Source of the DNA: Spinacia oleracea
Lineage: Eukaryota; Streptophyta; Magnoliopsida; Caryophyllales; Amaranthaceae
Reading direction: 5' to 3'
DNA: 64,000 nt
NCBI RefSeq assembly: GCF_020520425.1
Contig: NC_079492.1
Coordinates: forward strand, 66,517,671 to 66,581,670
Shown here piece by piece: positions 1-11,533 of this stretch. The notes under the pieces were generated by a model. That model saw only the letters and a list, made by a program, of their open reading frames with translations. It was not told the DNA's origin and made no database searches. Position 1 is the first letter of the stretch; each line of letters starts with the position of its first letter. Position numbers and translations under genes: made by a program.

Positions 1-1990
1 GCACATACACGGAACAATAACGAACACTTGGGGGGTACAACACGTATTCAGACATACGTACCACCAAAAAAATACATGTACTCAAAAAAAAATATATAAA
101 ACAAATTTTTGGCTTACGGCAAGGCAGCATATTAAAATAATAATAAACTTCACTTATTCTACCGTTTCAAATAATATGTTTCCACCTCAGAACGTACTTG
201 TTTAAAATCGGCATTCTAAAGAACCATTTTCCAGGCTAAGAACTACGCAAGACCTGATTCCAAATTAAATCTATTTAAGGCGGATACGTAGGCAATCCAT
301 GATTCGGACCAACCAATTTGCAAAAATGTTAGAGCCTATAGAATAACAAGAATAAGAAATAGAGTCCCTTATTGAAATTTAATTACTTGCAACCCAAGTC
401 GAAAGGAAAATTTAAGTCAAAGGAAGAATCCAAGTCATCAAGATGCCAAAATTCATGAGCACACATCGAAAAATAATAAGGGCACGTACCCTTGCCAGAA
501 GGAGCACTCACACTCCTAGGCACTTAGCCAAGACTCAAAAAGATCGCTTTGCCTCAATTGAATGGTGGCTAGCGCAAGCGTCCATGACCTCTAAAGTACT
601 CGACTTGACCCTCCCTAAAGCGAACTAACTCACTTAAAGACTTTCTTTCACCACTAGACATAGTCGTTCGCTTAAAGACCTTCTTTTACCACTAGACACA
701 GTCATAATCGCCAACAAGTAGTAAAGGCAGTAAGCTTGCAATAAAGAGGATTGTTCCACGGCGTCGCCCCATCGTTCCTTCGAGCTCAGGGCACCCATTC
801 ATGGTAACTCAAATGCTCGCGAATCCCTTTTTTTAAAAAAAATCAGACATTGTCAATAGGACTTGGCACTTAACCAAGGCTCACCCTACTCAGACATATG
901 ACACGGGCATCTAAAATCGAAATCTGAAACATCATTAATGGGAAGACATAACAGCAACTGGGGGCTAAAAAATTGAAATGAAAGAGCTAGGGAAAGAACT
1001 AAGTATACCTTAACCTTTTGTGCAGACATACACCAAGTAAATCTAAGTCAATTTGAAAACGGTTTATATTCCCGCAATTCTGGAAAAGATGGCCTTAAAA
1101 GCCTAAAGCATATGCCAAACGGGCACAAGTATATCTTGACGCCTGCACCCTGGCTTCCAGCAAATCCTAAGACAGCATTCCAAAAATCGTAACAGTATTT
1201 TGATTCATTCATGTAATCCTATACGAACCCTTCTATAAGTCAACTTACTTAGGACACCTCGGACTGTACACAGTAGGATTCGGATTTTAAATAATTTCCA
1301 AATAATTTTCAAAGACTTCTTCGAACATAATAAAGAGTCGTTGGTTTAATCTAAGTATGCGTTTATCCCGATGTTGCAAGTGAGTCAAAAAGATTTCTAA
1401 ATATGATTATGGGTAAAAAAAAAGCACATAACTTTTGGTCAACGCACACTTCCACATGTTACTACCTTGACCATGGCGATGTCGCATAATACGACATTTA
1501 CAAGAGAAGTAGCAGGCCACTACTCGAACGTACCTCGCACTAAACGAGTCTGGTTCAAACTATTCATGATCCATGTCACCATGAATGCATAAAGACGTAT
1601 GCAAAGCATTATAGCACCAAGCCAATCCCGTAGCTACAATTGGGGGCTTGAGAAAAACACTCTAAAAATGCTCGAAATGACTATTTTATCGCAAATTCTC
1701 GATGCTAATGCTATACATACATCACAGGGGCACAATCCTAAGCTTTAATCGTGTAAAACGAACCCTAGAATGGCTACAACCCCTCCCAAATTCTAAAAGC
1801 ACTACTTAGAATATATAAAGTCACCCCACTAACAAGGGTAACTGAAAATCGCGAGTCACCAAAACTCCGATCAAACTACTGCACATAACGCTCGCCCTAC
1901 AAGCGCCTGTTACACAGTCTACCTCGTTCCAAAGCAAAAGCGAAAGAAAAAAAAATCAAGGATAAGAACTGTCAAAATATACCCAGAAAT

Positions 1991-2050
1991 CATTTTCAAC
2001 GCCCAGAGCTGGGCGCCTATATCTTTAACGCCCCAGCCTGTGCGCTGAAT
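1991..2050. repeat. Paired GC-rich palindromes (gypsy family motif)
   Basis: Two neighbouring inverted repeats of the form GCCCAG..CTGGGC about 25 bases apart. The motif recurs at about 2911-2970, 5152-5212, 36305-36370, 38084-38135 and 58064-58123, in both the LTRs and the interior of the same gypsy family. The second palindrome in this copy is imperfect. Confidence 0.7.
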
Positions 2051-2910
2051 CTTTGTGCTAGCCAAGTTTTGCACAGATATAAAAATAAGAAAAAAAAAAC
2101 ACATATGAATCCTCGCATCGAACGAAGTGATAAGCCGTGCAAACCCACGCGGAAGGTGCTACACTTGTTCGAGCACCTGAACGAGGCGTGATGAAAGTAC
2201 TCCAATGCAAAAAATAATGATATCCCAACACCTGGAGAAATGTTCTAATACATGTTGTTAGGCCACACAAGCCTACGTCGTACCATAAGTTCAACCATCC
2301 CACGGTACAAGTCTAAAGAGAGAGAGTAAGGCATATTGCACTAACACGGGCACGACCAAGAGCACGTGTAAAAGAGGCAAAGACTACTTATCGCCCAAAT
2401 TCAAAATGCAAGCCACACAACTTCTACATTAAGGATTAAAGGTAGCAAAACATTACCGACCACGGAAGGGATAGCTCGCACCTACACGAGCGGAACCCCA
2501 AGGCATCTTTCTCGAAAGAACCTACAAAATCGTACGCCTAAAGGAAGCATCCCAACATGCATACTTGGGGGCTCCAAGCTACGAAACAACCATGGAAAAA
2601 TAAAAAAATCTCGAAGCAAATGTTTGACCAATCAAAAGGGCACGATGTTAGAACCCACATCGTGAAAGGGCCTGAGCCCTATCAAGCTCCTAAGCAAACT
2701 ATTCAAAATCAGTCATTGCAAAAAAAAAATTGATTCAACAAACTGATTGATGGACCGCACACAACGGCCATTCTATGAACGCTCGTTCGCACATACATAT
2801 CATCTTTTCTAAGTACCGAACATTTACGAACGCGTTCCAAAGAAAAAAAGAAAACGAACGAACAAGAGGCCAACTGTGTCATCAAAAAAAAAAAAAAACC
2901 TCGCCAGAAA

Positions 2911-2970
2911 TTATTTTCACCGCCCAGCACTGGGCGCCGAAATCTTTAACGCCCAGGCATGGGCGCCGAA
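2911..2970. repeat. Paired GC-rich palindromes (gypsy family motif)
   Basis: Second interior copy of the paired palindrome: GCCCAGCACTGGGC followed by GCCCAGGCATGGGC. The GC-rich arms stand out against AT-rich surroundings and could form two adjacent stem-loops in RNA. Confidence 0.7.
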
Positions 2971-3589
2971 AATGATCCCAGACCCAAAAAGGCCCCTGAC
3001 TTCTATAGGGCCCTGCCGTATCTGTTCGACTCGAAAATTACCGATTTCTGAAAGTCACACCTCACGGCTTTGTTAAGAGTAGCACACCACTACAAAGGTC
3101 GCTCGCACTTACGAGCATAATCCCAAACATAATCAAGGACATCACAAAATGCGTATCCCCAAGGAATCTCCTTGACAAGAACTGACCGTCAAGCACGAGT
3201 GCTGGGGGCTCGAAAGAAAAAATATATCTTAAAAGAAAGTATGCAAAGTTAAAACAATATTCCCAGACTACGCTGTACGAAGTCCCGTATTTGGATAATC
3301 TCAAAAAATAAAACCGGATTACGACCTCAAAATAAAGGTCGCCGTTGATACTTGTACATGGTCCCCTAATCAAGGACCTAGGTACTGGCAAAATTGAGCC
3401 GTAAAGACTAGCTCAAACCATGAAAGAAGATGACCACAAGACAATGGTCCGTCTAAGCACGTTGTCAATCCACATTCAGGTTGCAACTAAATCCGAGCAT
3501 CCCTCGGAAGAATTCGCTCCTACAAGAATGAATAAGAAAAGAAATTCTCAAAAGAAATCACGATGAACAAAAGAAATAGGAACTTGCTC

Positions 3590-4050
3590 ATCTTCAGCGG
3601 GCAAGATCGCGTCACGAACCACGCGAGTTCCAAATTGAAAAAAACGAATTCAGGGACGTCCACCCTCAGCGGACTGGGCTCGCCCACCTTCAGCGGGCGG
3701 GGTCTGCGTCACTAGCCGCGCAGGTCCTCAGTTTTCGAAAATAAAAAGAAAATAAAATCTTCAAAACAAAAACAGGCTCGCCATCTTCAGCCGGTGGGGT
3801 CTGCGTCACTAACCGCGCAGGTCCTCAGTTTTCAAAAAATGAGATCTTCAAAACACAAATAGGCTCGCCATCTTCAGCTGGCGGGGTCTACGGCGCAAAC
3901 CACGTAGGTCCTTATTTTCAAAAAATAAACACAAACAAATTTCGAAACAGATTCGTCCACTTCTATCGGACGGGGTGTCCACCCTTAGCGGACAGGCTGG
4001 CCATCTTTAGCCGGCGGGGTCTGCGTCACTAACCGCGCAGGTCCTTAGTC
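3590..4050. repeat. Degenerate tandem repeat with CTTCAGC-GGCGGGGTCTGCGTCAC core
   Basis: About five imperfect units spaced about 90-130 bases apart share a core reading roughly CATCTTCAGC, GGCGGGGTCTGCGTCAC, then CCGCGCAGGTCCT. Units start near 3590, 3680, 3780, 3869 and 4000. They lie in the 3' non-coding region of gypsy copy A, where tandem repeats are common in Tat-type elements. Confidence 0.75.
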
Positions 4051-4064
4051 GCTGCAGCGATAAC

Positions 4065-4260
4065 TCTTTTTGGTTTTCCGTTTTTCCCAAAAACGATGTG
4101 AGTAGCTTTTGGTTTTCCGTTTTTCCCAAAAACGATGTGAGTAGCTTTTGGTTTTCCGTTTTTCCAAAAAAGAACGATGTGAGTAGCTTTCCTTTTTCCA
4201 CAAAAAATTCAAAGATTGGTTTTCTGTTTTTCCAAAAAAGAACGATGTGCTGGATTTTCC
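4065..4260. repeat. 39-bp tandem repeat
   Basis: The block GGTTTTCCGTTTTTCC..AACGATGTGAGTAGC repeats with a 39-bp period (starts at 4072, 4111 and 4150) and decays after about 4200. It lies just upstream of the polypurine tract of gypsy copy A. Reading frames over it (4007-4285 minus, 4098-4307 plus) are repetitive translations, not genes. Confidence 0.85.
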
Positions 4261-4679
4261 TTCGTTTTACGTCCCATAAAAACAAGGGGGTTTTCTCTTT
4301 TAACTAGCCTTAAAAATGAGAATCTTTAAAAAAACATTTTTACCTCGTGGTTGGGCTTGGCCAGGCCCAATTACACTTTACAGCTTTGATTTCGAAAACA
4401 TCTGTAGCTACTCCCAATGACAAAGTGAGGGAGTTTCTACGCACCTTTAGATCCTTCCAATGACAAAGTGAGGAAGTTTCTATACTATCAGTTGACAAAT
4501 CCCAATGACACGTGAGGGATATGTCGACACTTCAAAGTGATGACCCTTAAGTCAAATGTTATCACTCGGGGGTTCGTGAGACCCTCGCAAAAAACAGGTC
4601 ACCATGGCTTGTGTGACGCACTCCGTCTAATACTTTGACCATCGTCTTACTCCAAGACTCAGTCAAAGTGGGGGCTAAC

Positions 4680-6146
4680 TGTAGACACCTACTTTTGTCC
4701 CCATTCCCGAAAGGGAAGGTTCGATGATGAGAACATAAATCTCCACTTGACAACGCATATCCTATAAAATAACGAATCTCAATCACCCTTCTCGTTTCAC
4801 CCGAAACCTACTATTTATAGAAACCTGCTATTTATGGAAACCTGCTAAAAATAGTAACTGCCGTAAAGGGTAGCTTCTAAAAGTGGCAAGTCATAAAAGA
4901 TAGAAACCTGTCAGAATTAGGTGTTGCACTCCAACATAAATCCTAAATGAGATAGAAAACTGCGAGAATCCTATTCCTAATATGATTCGGAAATAAGAGT
5001 TACGTATTAATTAAAATCCTAACGAGCCTAGAGTTCGTAACGGGCCCAGACACATTCCTTCATGAAATTGATACGCACTAAAAGACTCGATTAAGTCTCA
5101 AACACTACGGATTTCAGGAATCCGAATCTGACTAAGAAAACAGCCCAGACCCTATTTTCAACGCCTAGCTCTGGGCGCCGAAATCTTCGGCGCCCAGGCC
5201 TAGGCGCTGGAATTACCTGGGTACGTGTTTTTTCCTAATTCTTTGTGGATTAGAGATCTGCAATTCTATCTTTCCACAAACTCTTTTCTATAAATATATC
5301 CCAAGTTCGACGTGAAATCACAACACACAATTCATATTCTGAGTATGGACTCCAACCCTTAGCCTAAGCCTCACGCTGCGAAATTGTTCACGCGTTCTGT
5401 CGCAATCGATCCATAAATCGAACAGAACGTATCCTGTCCCATAATTTGAGATTCGTTAAATAAAAGGAGAAATAGCAAAGTCAAAGTGGTTAGTTTTCTG
5501 AGAACCGTGACGCACCTCTCAAGGGTGCGTCGTAATGTGTCCCTTTCCATGGTTTAATTGCTTTCCTAGCCCTTTTATGAACTGTTCAACTAACTAAATC
5601 TGATTGTTCGATCACGCCTAATAAATATGATATTTTTGGGAAATTGGATTATCATGCTAGGTCCCTTAAAACAATCTAAATCAGATAATCGCGCTCGATC
5701 TAGTACTATATGTTGCATATTGTTAAAATTAACTCAGATTAGTTTAATAGTTAACGCATGTCCCTTCAATTATTTATGCTGAGCTAGTAAGGATATCCTG
5801 CCTCTGGAGTTATCGACGAGCGAATTACTCCTCTCGGTAGTTACAGTCCCCCGAACCCTCAATCTCTACCTTGCGGGTGTATATTGAGAGATCCCCACAC
5901 CAGGGATCACAAGGGAACCTACGGCCGTCGTGGTCAAACATAATTGCACTCCCTTTATGTCACGATAACCGGGTTTTGTTAGTTTTTCTCATTGTCGTTA
6001 AAAAATGAATGGCGACTCCTATATTACTAGTCAATTGGGTGTAAACTCACGGGAAATCCAATTACACTTGATTGAATAAAAAGAATCGTCACACCCACGA
6101 GGGACGAGGTCACGCATTAGCCTCGTGCTTTTTCGACCCCCTCACA
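4680..6146 (+). repeat. 3' LTR of gypsy copy A
   Basis: Starts TGTAGACACC and ends CCTCACA. It aligns along its length with the LTR at 35846-37303, about 1.46 kb each with small indels. It is preceded by a polypurine tract, so it is a 3' LTR in plus orientation. It contains one paired-palindrome motif at about 5152-5212. The 6142-6351 minus reading frame begins at its edge and is not a gene. The matching 5' LTR lies outside the window. Confidence 0.9.
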
Positions 6147-7500
6147 TTGTGGGGCGACAAAAATACCAGAGGAGAGAGAAAGGAGATAGTGGTGAACATA
6201 GAGGGACAGGAGAAGAAGTGAACTGATCAGAAGTGAACTGATCAGGATTGATCAGTAAGGACTGTTCAGAACTGATCTGATCAGGACTGATCTGGACTGA
6301 TCTGATCAGGACTGATCTATTTTCTATGTCGTCTGAGAGTGCAAGTGTCACAGTCCATAGAAAGCTAGCTATTCCATTTATTACTCAAAAGTGATCACCA
6401 TACTCCGTATTAAGCAGCCATATTATCTCATATTCAAGGAAGTTGACAAAACACAACTCATAATTGAAGAGACTCCCAAAAGTTTTATAATAATATTAAT
6501 CCTACCTTGTTCTGTCTAATCTAAATATTAGTCATTATAGATTACTCTTCTATTATGACTCATCAATTCCACGATCAATTATTTATAACTTGTGCTCCGT
6601 AGCAATCAGTATGTATTACTCCACTTCTTAAGCTCTTAGCTAGTGTTTGTTTGAATAATGAAATAAGAATAGTAATCACAATTTTGGATTAGATTCTATT
6701 AATTTTTTAAGAATAGAGTTATTCAAATAGAACGATAATCTCATGATTGAGCTTGAACTGATTTAGTGAAACACTCCTATCCGGTGCAATTGCATAACCT
6801 CTAAAAAATTTTCTGTTAATGTTTCCCATTTTTTCTCGGTTATGCGCAACACATGATGTATATAGTTAAGGTTCGATAGTTATATTAGCAACACCAACAT
6901 AAATTGGGATGTTTTCCAATTCCAATTACATTATTTATGTGTGGGATAAAGTAATTAAACCTAAACAACACCAACACAAATCAGGAGAAGAAGTGAACTG
7001 ATCAGAAGTGAACTGATCAAAACTGATCAGGATGGATCAGTAAGGACTGATCAGGACTGATTTGATCAGGAATGATCCGATCAGGAGTGATCTGATCAGG
7101 ACTGATCCAATCAGGATTGATCAGAGCAGGACTGGTCTATTTTCTATGTCGTAAATAGCCTAGGACTGATCTATTGTCATGTAATGCATGATCTATTTTC
7201 TAAAATCAATAGAGATAAAAAGTTTAGGTATGTAATAAAAAATACTCTAAACAGCTCTATAGAGAAGCACTAAAAAAAGCTAGGTAACGACTCTTTACCA
7301 TAAACCCTTACTCGCAAGTTCAAAATAATTCAACAGAAGAATACAATGTCGTTCTTGCTAACAATAGAACCTAAAGTGTAGCCAAACCATCCATCTCAAA
7401 AATTTGCTACTGTTACTTTTAACTCGATACATGTTGAAACTAACTGATATGTTATTATCAAAGCTCGTAGTCATAAAAACCATTTATGCATGCTGCAGTT
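6147..7500. other. Intergenic; two GATCA-rich repeat blocks
   Basis: Two related blocks at 6207-6331 and 6984-7151 begin with AGGAGAAGAAGTGAACTGAT, run through many TGATCAGGACTGATC units and end with TATTTTCTATGTCGT. They flank about 650 bases of AT-rich sequence in which I see nothing else. 7152-7500 has no recognisable feature. Confidence 0.6.
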
Positions 7501-8662
7501 TATTGGGGCAAAGATGGGGGCCTCAGGACTACAAATACAAACAGAAAGTGGCCTAATTAGCATCCCAAGTAATATCTGATGTGTTGTTGTGGAATATCTT
7601 CCTAGAGGTGCCCTAAAGAAATACCTCATTGATAATCGAAGGAAGAATCTAGCTTTTAAGGTTGTCCACCAGTTGGCGCTTGATCTTTCTTGAGTGACAA
7701 ATAATTTTTCAAACTCAGATAAATAATACCGGATGATAAGCTATAGTTCAAAGCTACTCTCAACTTGGCATGATAAACTCAAATAAACAATAAGCTAGTG
7801 CTGATAAGATAACATTTGGTTAGCTATGACAGTTCAAAACCGGATGATAGAAACTCAGAAATGGTTATCTGAGTTTATCATCCCAGCTATGACAGTTCAA
7901 AAATCAAAACCGGATGTTCTATCCCTTAACTCAGATAAGCTATAGTTCAAAGCTACTCTGACTTCTCTGTGTTTTGAACTGCAGATATTCAGATTAGGGT
8001 GCTTACTGCATAGGTTTATTCCTTACTCCATACAACTGGTAGTCAAACCTATATTTGGTGCCAACTAAAGCAGGGAAAGGCAAAGAAATTTATAATAAAG
8101 ACAAGCAAAGTGCTGATAAGATAAGATATTTAACACTGCGATACACTGCCACTACCTAATACTACAATTATGACATATAGAAAGCATGCAGTAGCTTAAC
8201 ATAACGATGACAGACAGACAATGAGCTTATCAGTCACCTAATACTAAGTTCTGCTTTGTAAAGCTCAGTTCTGTTTTGTGTAAAGTTTGTTCAGTTCTTT
8301 TCTACTTACAGTCAGTCCATCGGTCACACATTTCACATAATCAGTCACAGAAAACAGTGTAGCCTCAAAAGGAGTCATAGATAACAGTAGAAAATGCTAA
8401 GTGAAAGGGTTCAAATAATTAGTATAAGTTCTATAGTGACAAATAATTTTGCAAACTCATCCAACCTAATATGTTGTGTTTTCAACAGGTTGAGCTATCT
8501 CCACTCTGAGAAGATTATTCATAGAGATGTAAAGACAGAGAACATGCTACTAGATAAAACTAGGACTCTGAAAATAGCAGATTTCGATGTAGCCCGTGTT
8601 GAGGCGTCAAATCCTAGTGACATGACTGGAGAGACGGGAACACTTGGTTATATGGCCCCGAG
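7501..8662 (+). pseudogene. Raf-like (MAPKKK/STY-type) protein kinase relic, two exon pieces
   Basis: Piece 1 (about 7501-7692) reads in one frame through CVVVEYLPRGALKKYL and AFKVVHQLALDLS, the hinge and helix D-E region of a plant Raf-like serine/threonine/tyrosine kinase. Piece 2 (8489-8662) follows a proper acceptor (TTTTCAACAG) and reads LSYLHSEKIIHRDVKTENML, then KIADFDVARVE and GTLGYMAP, ending at a GTAAGT donor. These are the catalytic loop (HRDVKTEN), the activation segment and the start of the APE motif. The gene is broken. DFG has become DFD, so the conserved glycine after the metal-binding aspartate is lost. The frame at the APE motif is shifted. The donor after piece 1 (CTTGAGTGAC) is not a good GT site. 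The N-lobe lysine region and the C-lobe are not found. I read it as a decayed partial copy with original intron positions, so not a retrocopy. An 8394 ATG start would read through intron sequence. Confidence 0.8.
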
Positions 8663-9139
8663 GTAAGTCTGTCACACTTACCTCTTTTCATTTTTAACGA
8701 GGATTGAGTTATGGGATGCAACTGAACAGTTAGCTCCAATGCCTTCCCCTAGTTTTTAGTTTTCTACGAGTTATGTTTGCCTAAATGGTGGCGTAGCTCA
8801 ATGATTAAGCTGAAAAATCTCATTCTAGTACTATAAATTGCTTGGAAGTTGTATCACCGTCTTCAAAAGGGAAAGAATGGACTGGAATATCCATATGTAT
8901 GGATTGCTTGTTTGGTTTCACTGCTATATTAACTTACCCCTACGGCCCTACTAGAACAAAAAAGAAAACAACTCTTCTAAAGTAACATGATGAGCTGTTG
9001 GAAACTATGAGTAGAGTAAATATGTAATAAAATTTACCATGCTACTACCATTTCCAAAGAGTGGCTTTTACTTTAGCATCTTGTTGTCAATGTATTTTGG
9101 AGTGTGGTTGATTTAACAAAGGAAAATACAAACTTTTAT

Positions 9140-9167
9140 AAAGGCGGTCTTACGCAAAAGACCGTCT
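9140..9167. repeat. Short hairpin AGGCGGTCTTACGC / AAAAGACCGTCTT
   Basis: GGCGGTCTTACGCAAAAGACCGTCTT is a near-perfect stem with a short loop. It resembles a transposon end, but I could not find a second end or target duplication. Confidence 0.35.
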
Positions 9168-10117
9168 TGGTGTCATATAAGTTACGTAAGCTCAACATAT
9201 GTATATAGATTAATCATAACAACTCTGAGTTTTAAAGCGAGTAAGCTCAATATATATACAGATTAATCAACAAGATGGCAACCACTTCGGCATCTGGATA
9301 CTAATCATCAGGAAAGTTGTCATATAGAACTAATATAGAAGTGCCATATTAATTAGCCTCTGTTTCTATTACTACTCTTAACTATTACTACTTTTAACAA
9401 GTATGTCATTCATTAAATCATAGAAACACTAATGAAGAAATCAAAGAAGAGAAAAGGCCTCTCTAAGGTCACAACATGCACATTTGATGCACCAAGTTTC
9501 TCACTATAGGCAACCTAAACTAACCAAGTACAGCTAGGTGTCTTAAAGATTGACAACAGATTTTTCATACTAAGTACCAGATATCTTGGTCAGAGATTAT
9601 CACCTAAATCTCACTAAATGTCTGTATGTCTTTATACAAATAATTCCCATGTATCCAAATTTCAAAGATTCTAAGCCAACTAAAAGTTGCAAATTTAAAA
9701 CTATGGAATCACAAAAGTACAAAGTAAATCAAGAAAGATACCGCAGAAAATTAGAAATAGATAGACAATACCTACAGTAGTAACAACACGGAAGAAGAAG
9801 TCAGACGTTCACCACTTTCCAACTATCGTCCAAACAACCAACTATCTGCAATTGAAAACTAAAATAAATGAAATAGCAAACACTCTGTAAGCGGTATATA
9901 GAAAAACACAGAAACTAAGAAGACCCATTCTAGTTTTTTTCTTGAAATAAGGATGCAATATAACATGGAAAACGTAAAGGCATATGATTGACATTAGAAA
10001 TTGACATGAAAAAACGTGAATTAACAATATATGACGGAAATTAAAATAGTGAATCAAACCTAAACATTGTTATATGATAAAAATCAAATAGTGAAGGCGT
10101 GAAGCAGACCAAAAATT

Positions 10118-10285
10118 ACCCGGCGAATATATCCGGCAACACCGAGGATGAAGCAGCAATTAAGAAACCAGAGTATGCTTGAATTTCTCCAATTAAAAAC
10201 CAGAGAGAGCAACGAATTTATCTTGAATTGTTGGGCGAATTGGGAATTCGATAATTGGGATTTTTCATGAATTTATAGGATGAGG
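10118..10285 (-). promoter_or_regulatory. Possible promoter and 5' leader on the minus strand
   Basis: On the minus strand a TATA-like CCTATAAATT (complement of about 10270-10279) is followed by a pyrimidine-rich leader and by GCCGG/GTAATTTTTGG, a plausible first-intron donor near 10120. No coding exon downstream on this strand is recognisable, so this may be the orphan 5' end of a lost gene or chance. Confidence 0.25.
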
Positions 10286-10608
10286 AGTGAGATAGCTTAT
10301 ACTGGGAGATTTGACTTTGCTAACGTAAAGGTTGAAAACGGAATTCAAGGAATTCGTTAATGGCCGGTGCTGAAGGTGAGGAGGAGAGAGACAAATTCAT
10401 CGGAAATCTGACGAGGGTGGTTAGTTTCGTAACGCAGAAAGGTATGTCGGTGGGAGGAGGTTGAGAGAAACGTGGGAGGTGGGTTGAGAGTTAGGCGGGA
10501 TCTGCGAAAAAATCAGATAGAGTTAGGCGGGATTTTTTGCCCGAAAATTCAGTTGCTTTGCTGCCTCACAAACACGTGGAACACACGTGTCTTTTTTTTG
10601 GAAAATAG

Positions 10609-10653
10609 CGACGCTTTAGAACGTCGAAATATTTTGCGGCTCTCTAAAGCGTC
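10609..10653. repeat. Inverted repeat GCGACGCTTTAGA / TCTAAAGCGTCGC
   Basis: GCGACGCTTTAGA near 10609 is matched by its complement ending near 10653, with a partial copy (ACGTCG) between. GC-rich palindromic units like this are common in the subterminal regions of CACTA-type elements. No CACTA end is visible, because the LINE begins about 90 bases later. Its identity as a CACTA remnant is inference. Confidence 0.4.
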
Positions 10654-10745
10654 GCAATTTACAAATTAATATTCGCGCCCCCACATTCCTTGCGACTCTT
10701 TGTTAGACCGTCACAATTATTCTGTCTCCATATGTACCACTTTGA

Positions 10746-11519
10746 GGGTTTTGTAGAAGAATCTGGAAAGATCTAGGGATTGATAAAATTGTTGCTATTG
10801 AACATGGTGTTTTTCTGGTCAGATTTTTCACTATGGAAAATCGAGATAAAGTTCTTGCTGATAATAGACCCACTTTTGATAAGAAACCTGTAATTTGCAA
10901 ACCTTGGCACAAGGACATTGTTGATTTCAAAGATGAAGTCAAGGTGGTTCCTATTTGGATTCATTTGAAACACCTAGATCTTAAATTTTGGGGAAATCGT
11001 AGTTTGGGTAAGATAGTGAGTTCTATTGGGGAATTCATCCAAGCTGATCAAGCAACCATCAATAGGGACAAACTGCAATTTGCTAGGGTCCAGGTGGAAG
11101 TTGCTTTATCTCAGGATTTACCTGACTGTGTGGAATTCCAGGATGAACATGGTATTTTGAAAACAATTAAGGTTGGATATGAATGGAAGCCAATTGTTTG
11201 TGAACATTGCAAGTTACTTGGGCACCTTGCTGTGGACTGCAGGAAGAAAAAAGGGAAGAAGGTGTGGGTGGCTAAAATAAACCAGACCATACAACCAGTT
11301 ACTAGGGACAGTGTTGTTCAGGATACTGGTGATGGGGAGGAGGGTTTTGTACAAGCCATCAACACTGTCCAGATTAGACAGGAAAGCATTTCCCCAGTTG
11401 TGGTGGCAAATTCTTTCCAGATGCTGCAGGATAATGGGGGTAACATAGAAGATACCATTGATAGTGGTGTAACTGCATTAGATGATGGGGGTGGACTACC
11501 TCATGATTCTAATGGATAG
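10746..11519 (+). pseudogene. LINE ORF1 remnant (DUF4283-type domain plus CCHC zinc knuckle)
   Basis: From the ATG at 10833 a 228-residue frame is open, but the same frame continues upstream to about 10746 with recognisable family sequence (RRIWKDLGIDKIVAIEHG), so the ATG is not the true start and the N-terminus is missing. Residues 1-75 of the frame match the C-terminal part of the DUF4283 domain of plant LINE ORF1 proteins. At about 127-140 lies CEHCKLLGHLAVDC, a CX2CX4HX4C zinc knuckle, followed by a basic patch (KKKGKK). The C-terminal ~80 residues are acidic and low-complexity. The family role is RNA binding in the ribonucleoprotein particle. ORF2 starts 15 bases after its stop. Confidence 0.8.
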
Positions 11520-11533
11520 ATTGCTATTTTAGA

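Larger units (their letters stand above)
1..4679 (+). mobile_element. Ty3/gypsy copy A, 3' non-coding interior (truncated by window start)
   Basis: No supportable coding sequence lies in this 4.7-kb stretch. It ends in a purine-rich polypurine tract (AGTGGGGGCTAAC, about 4667-4679) directly before an LTR beginning TGTAGACACC. The first ~340 bases resemble 58170-58510, the 3' part of gypsy copy B, including the shared words AACACTTGGGGGG, TGTTTCCACCTCAG and GATACGTAGGCAATCC, so both belong to one family. It holds two sets of tandem repeats (3590-4050 and 4065-4260) and two paired-palindrome motifs (about 1991-2050 and 2911-2970). A long 3' region rich in tandem repeats is typical of Tat-lineage gypsy elements, so I infer that lineage. 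The small reading frames here (for example 443-628 and 3062-3391) show no family similarity I recognise. Confidence 0.75.
8663..10743. other. Intergenic, AT-rich, few small signals
   Basis: No supportable gene. Reading frames at 9586-9780 and 9842-10057 are short, AT-rich and of no recognisable family. A short hairpin lies at 9140-9167. A promoter-like stretch on the minus strand lies at about 10120-10285, and an inverted repeat at about 10609-10653. Both are listed separately. Confidence 0.5.

Noticed and set aside
10361-10460. Short frame starting ATGGCCGGTGCTGAAGG with good start context
   Set aside because: Only about 34 codons before a stop, no family recognised, and the minus strand there looks equally like a promoter.
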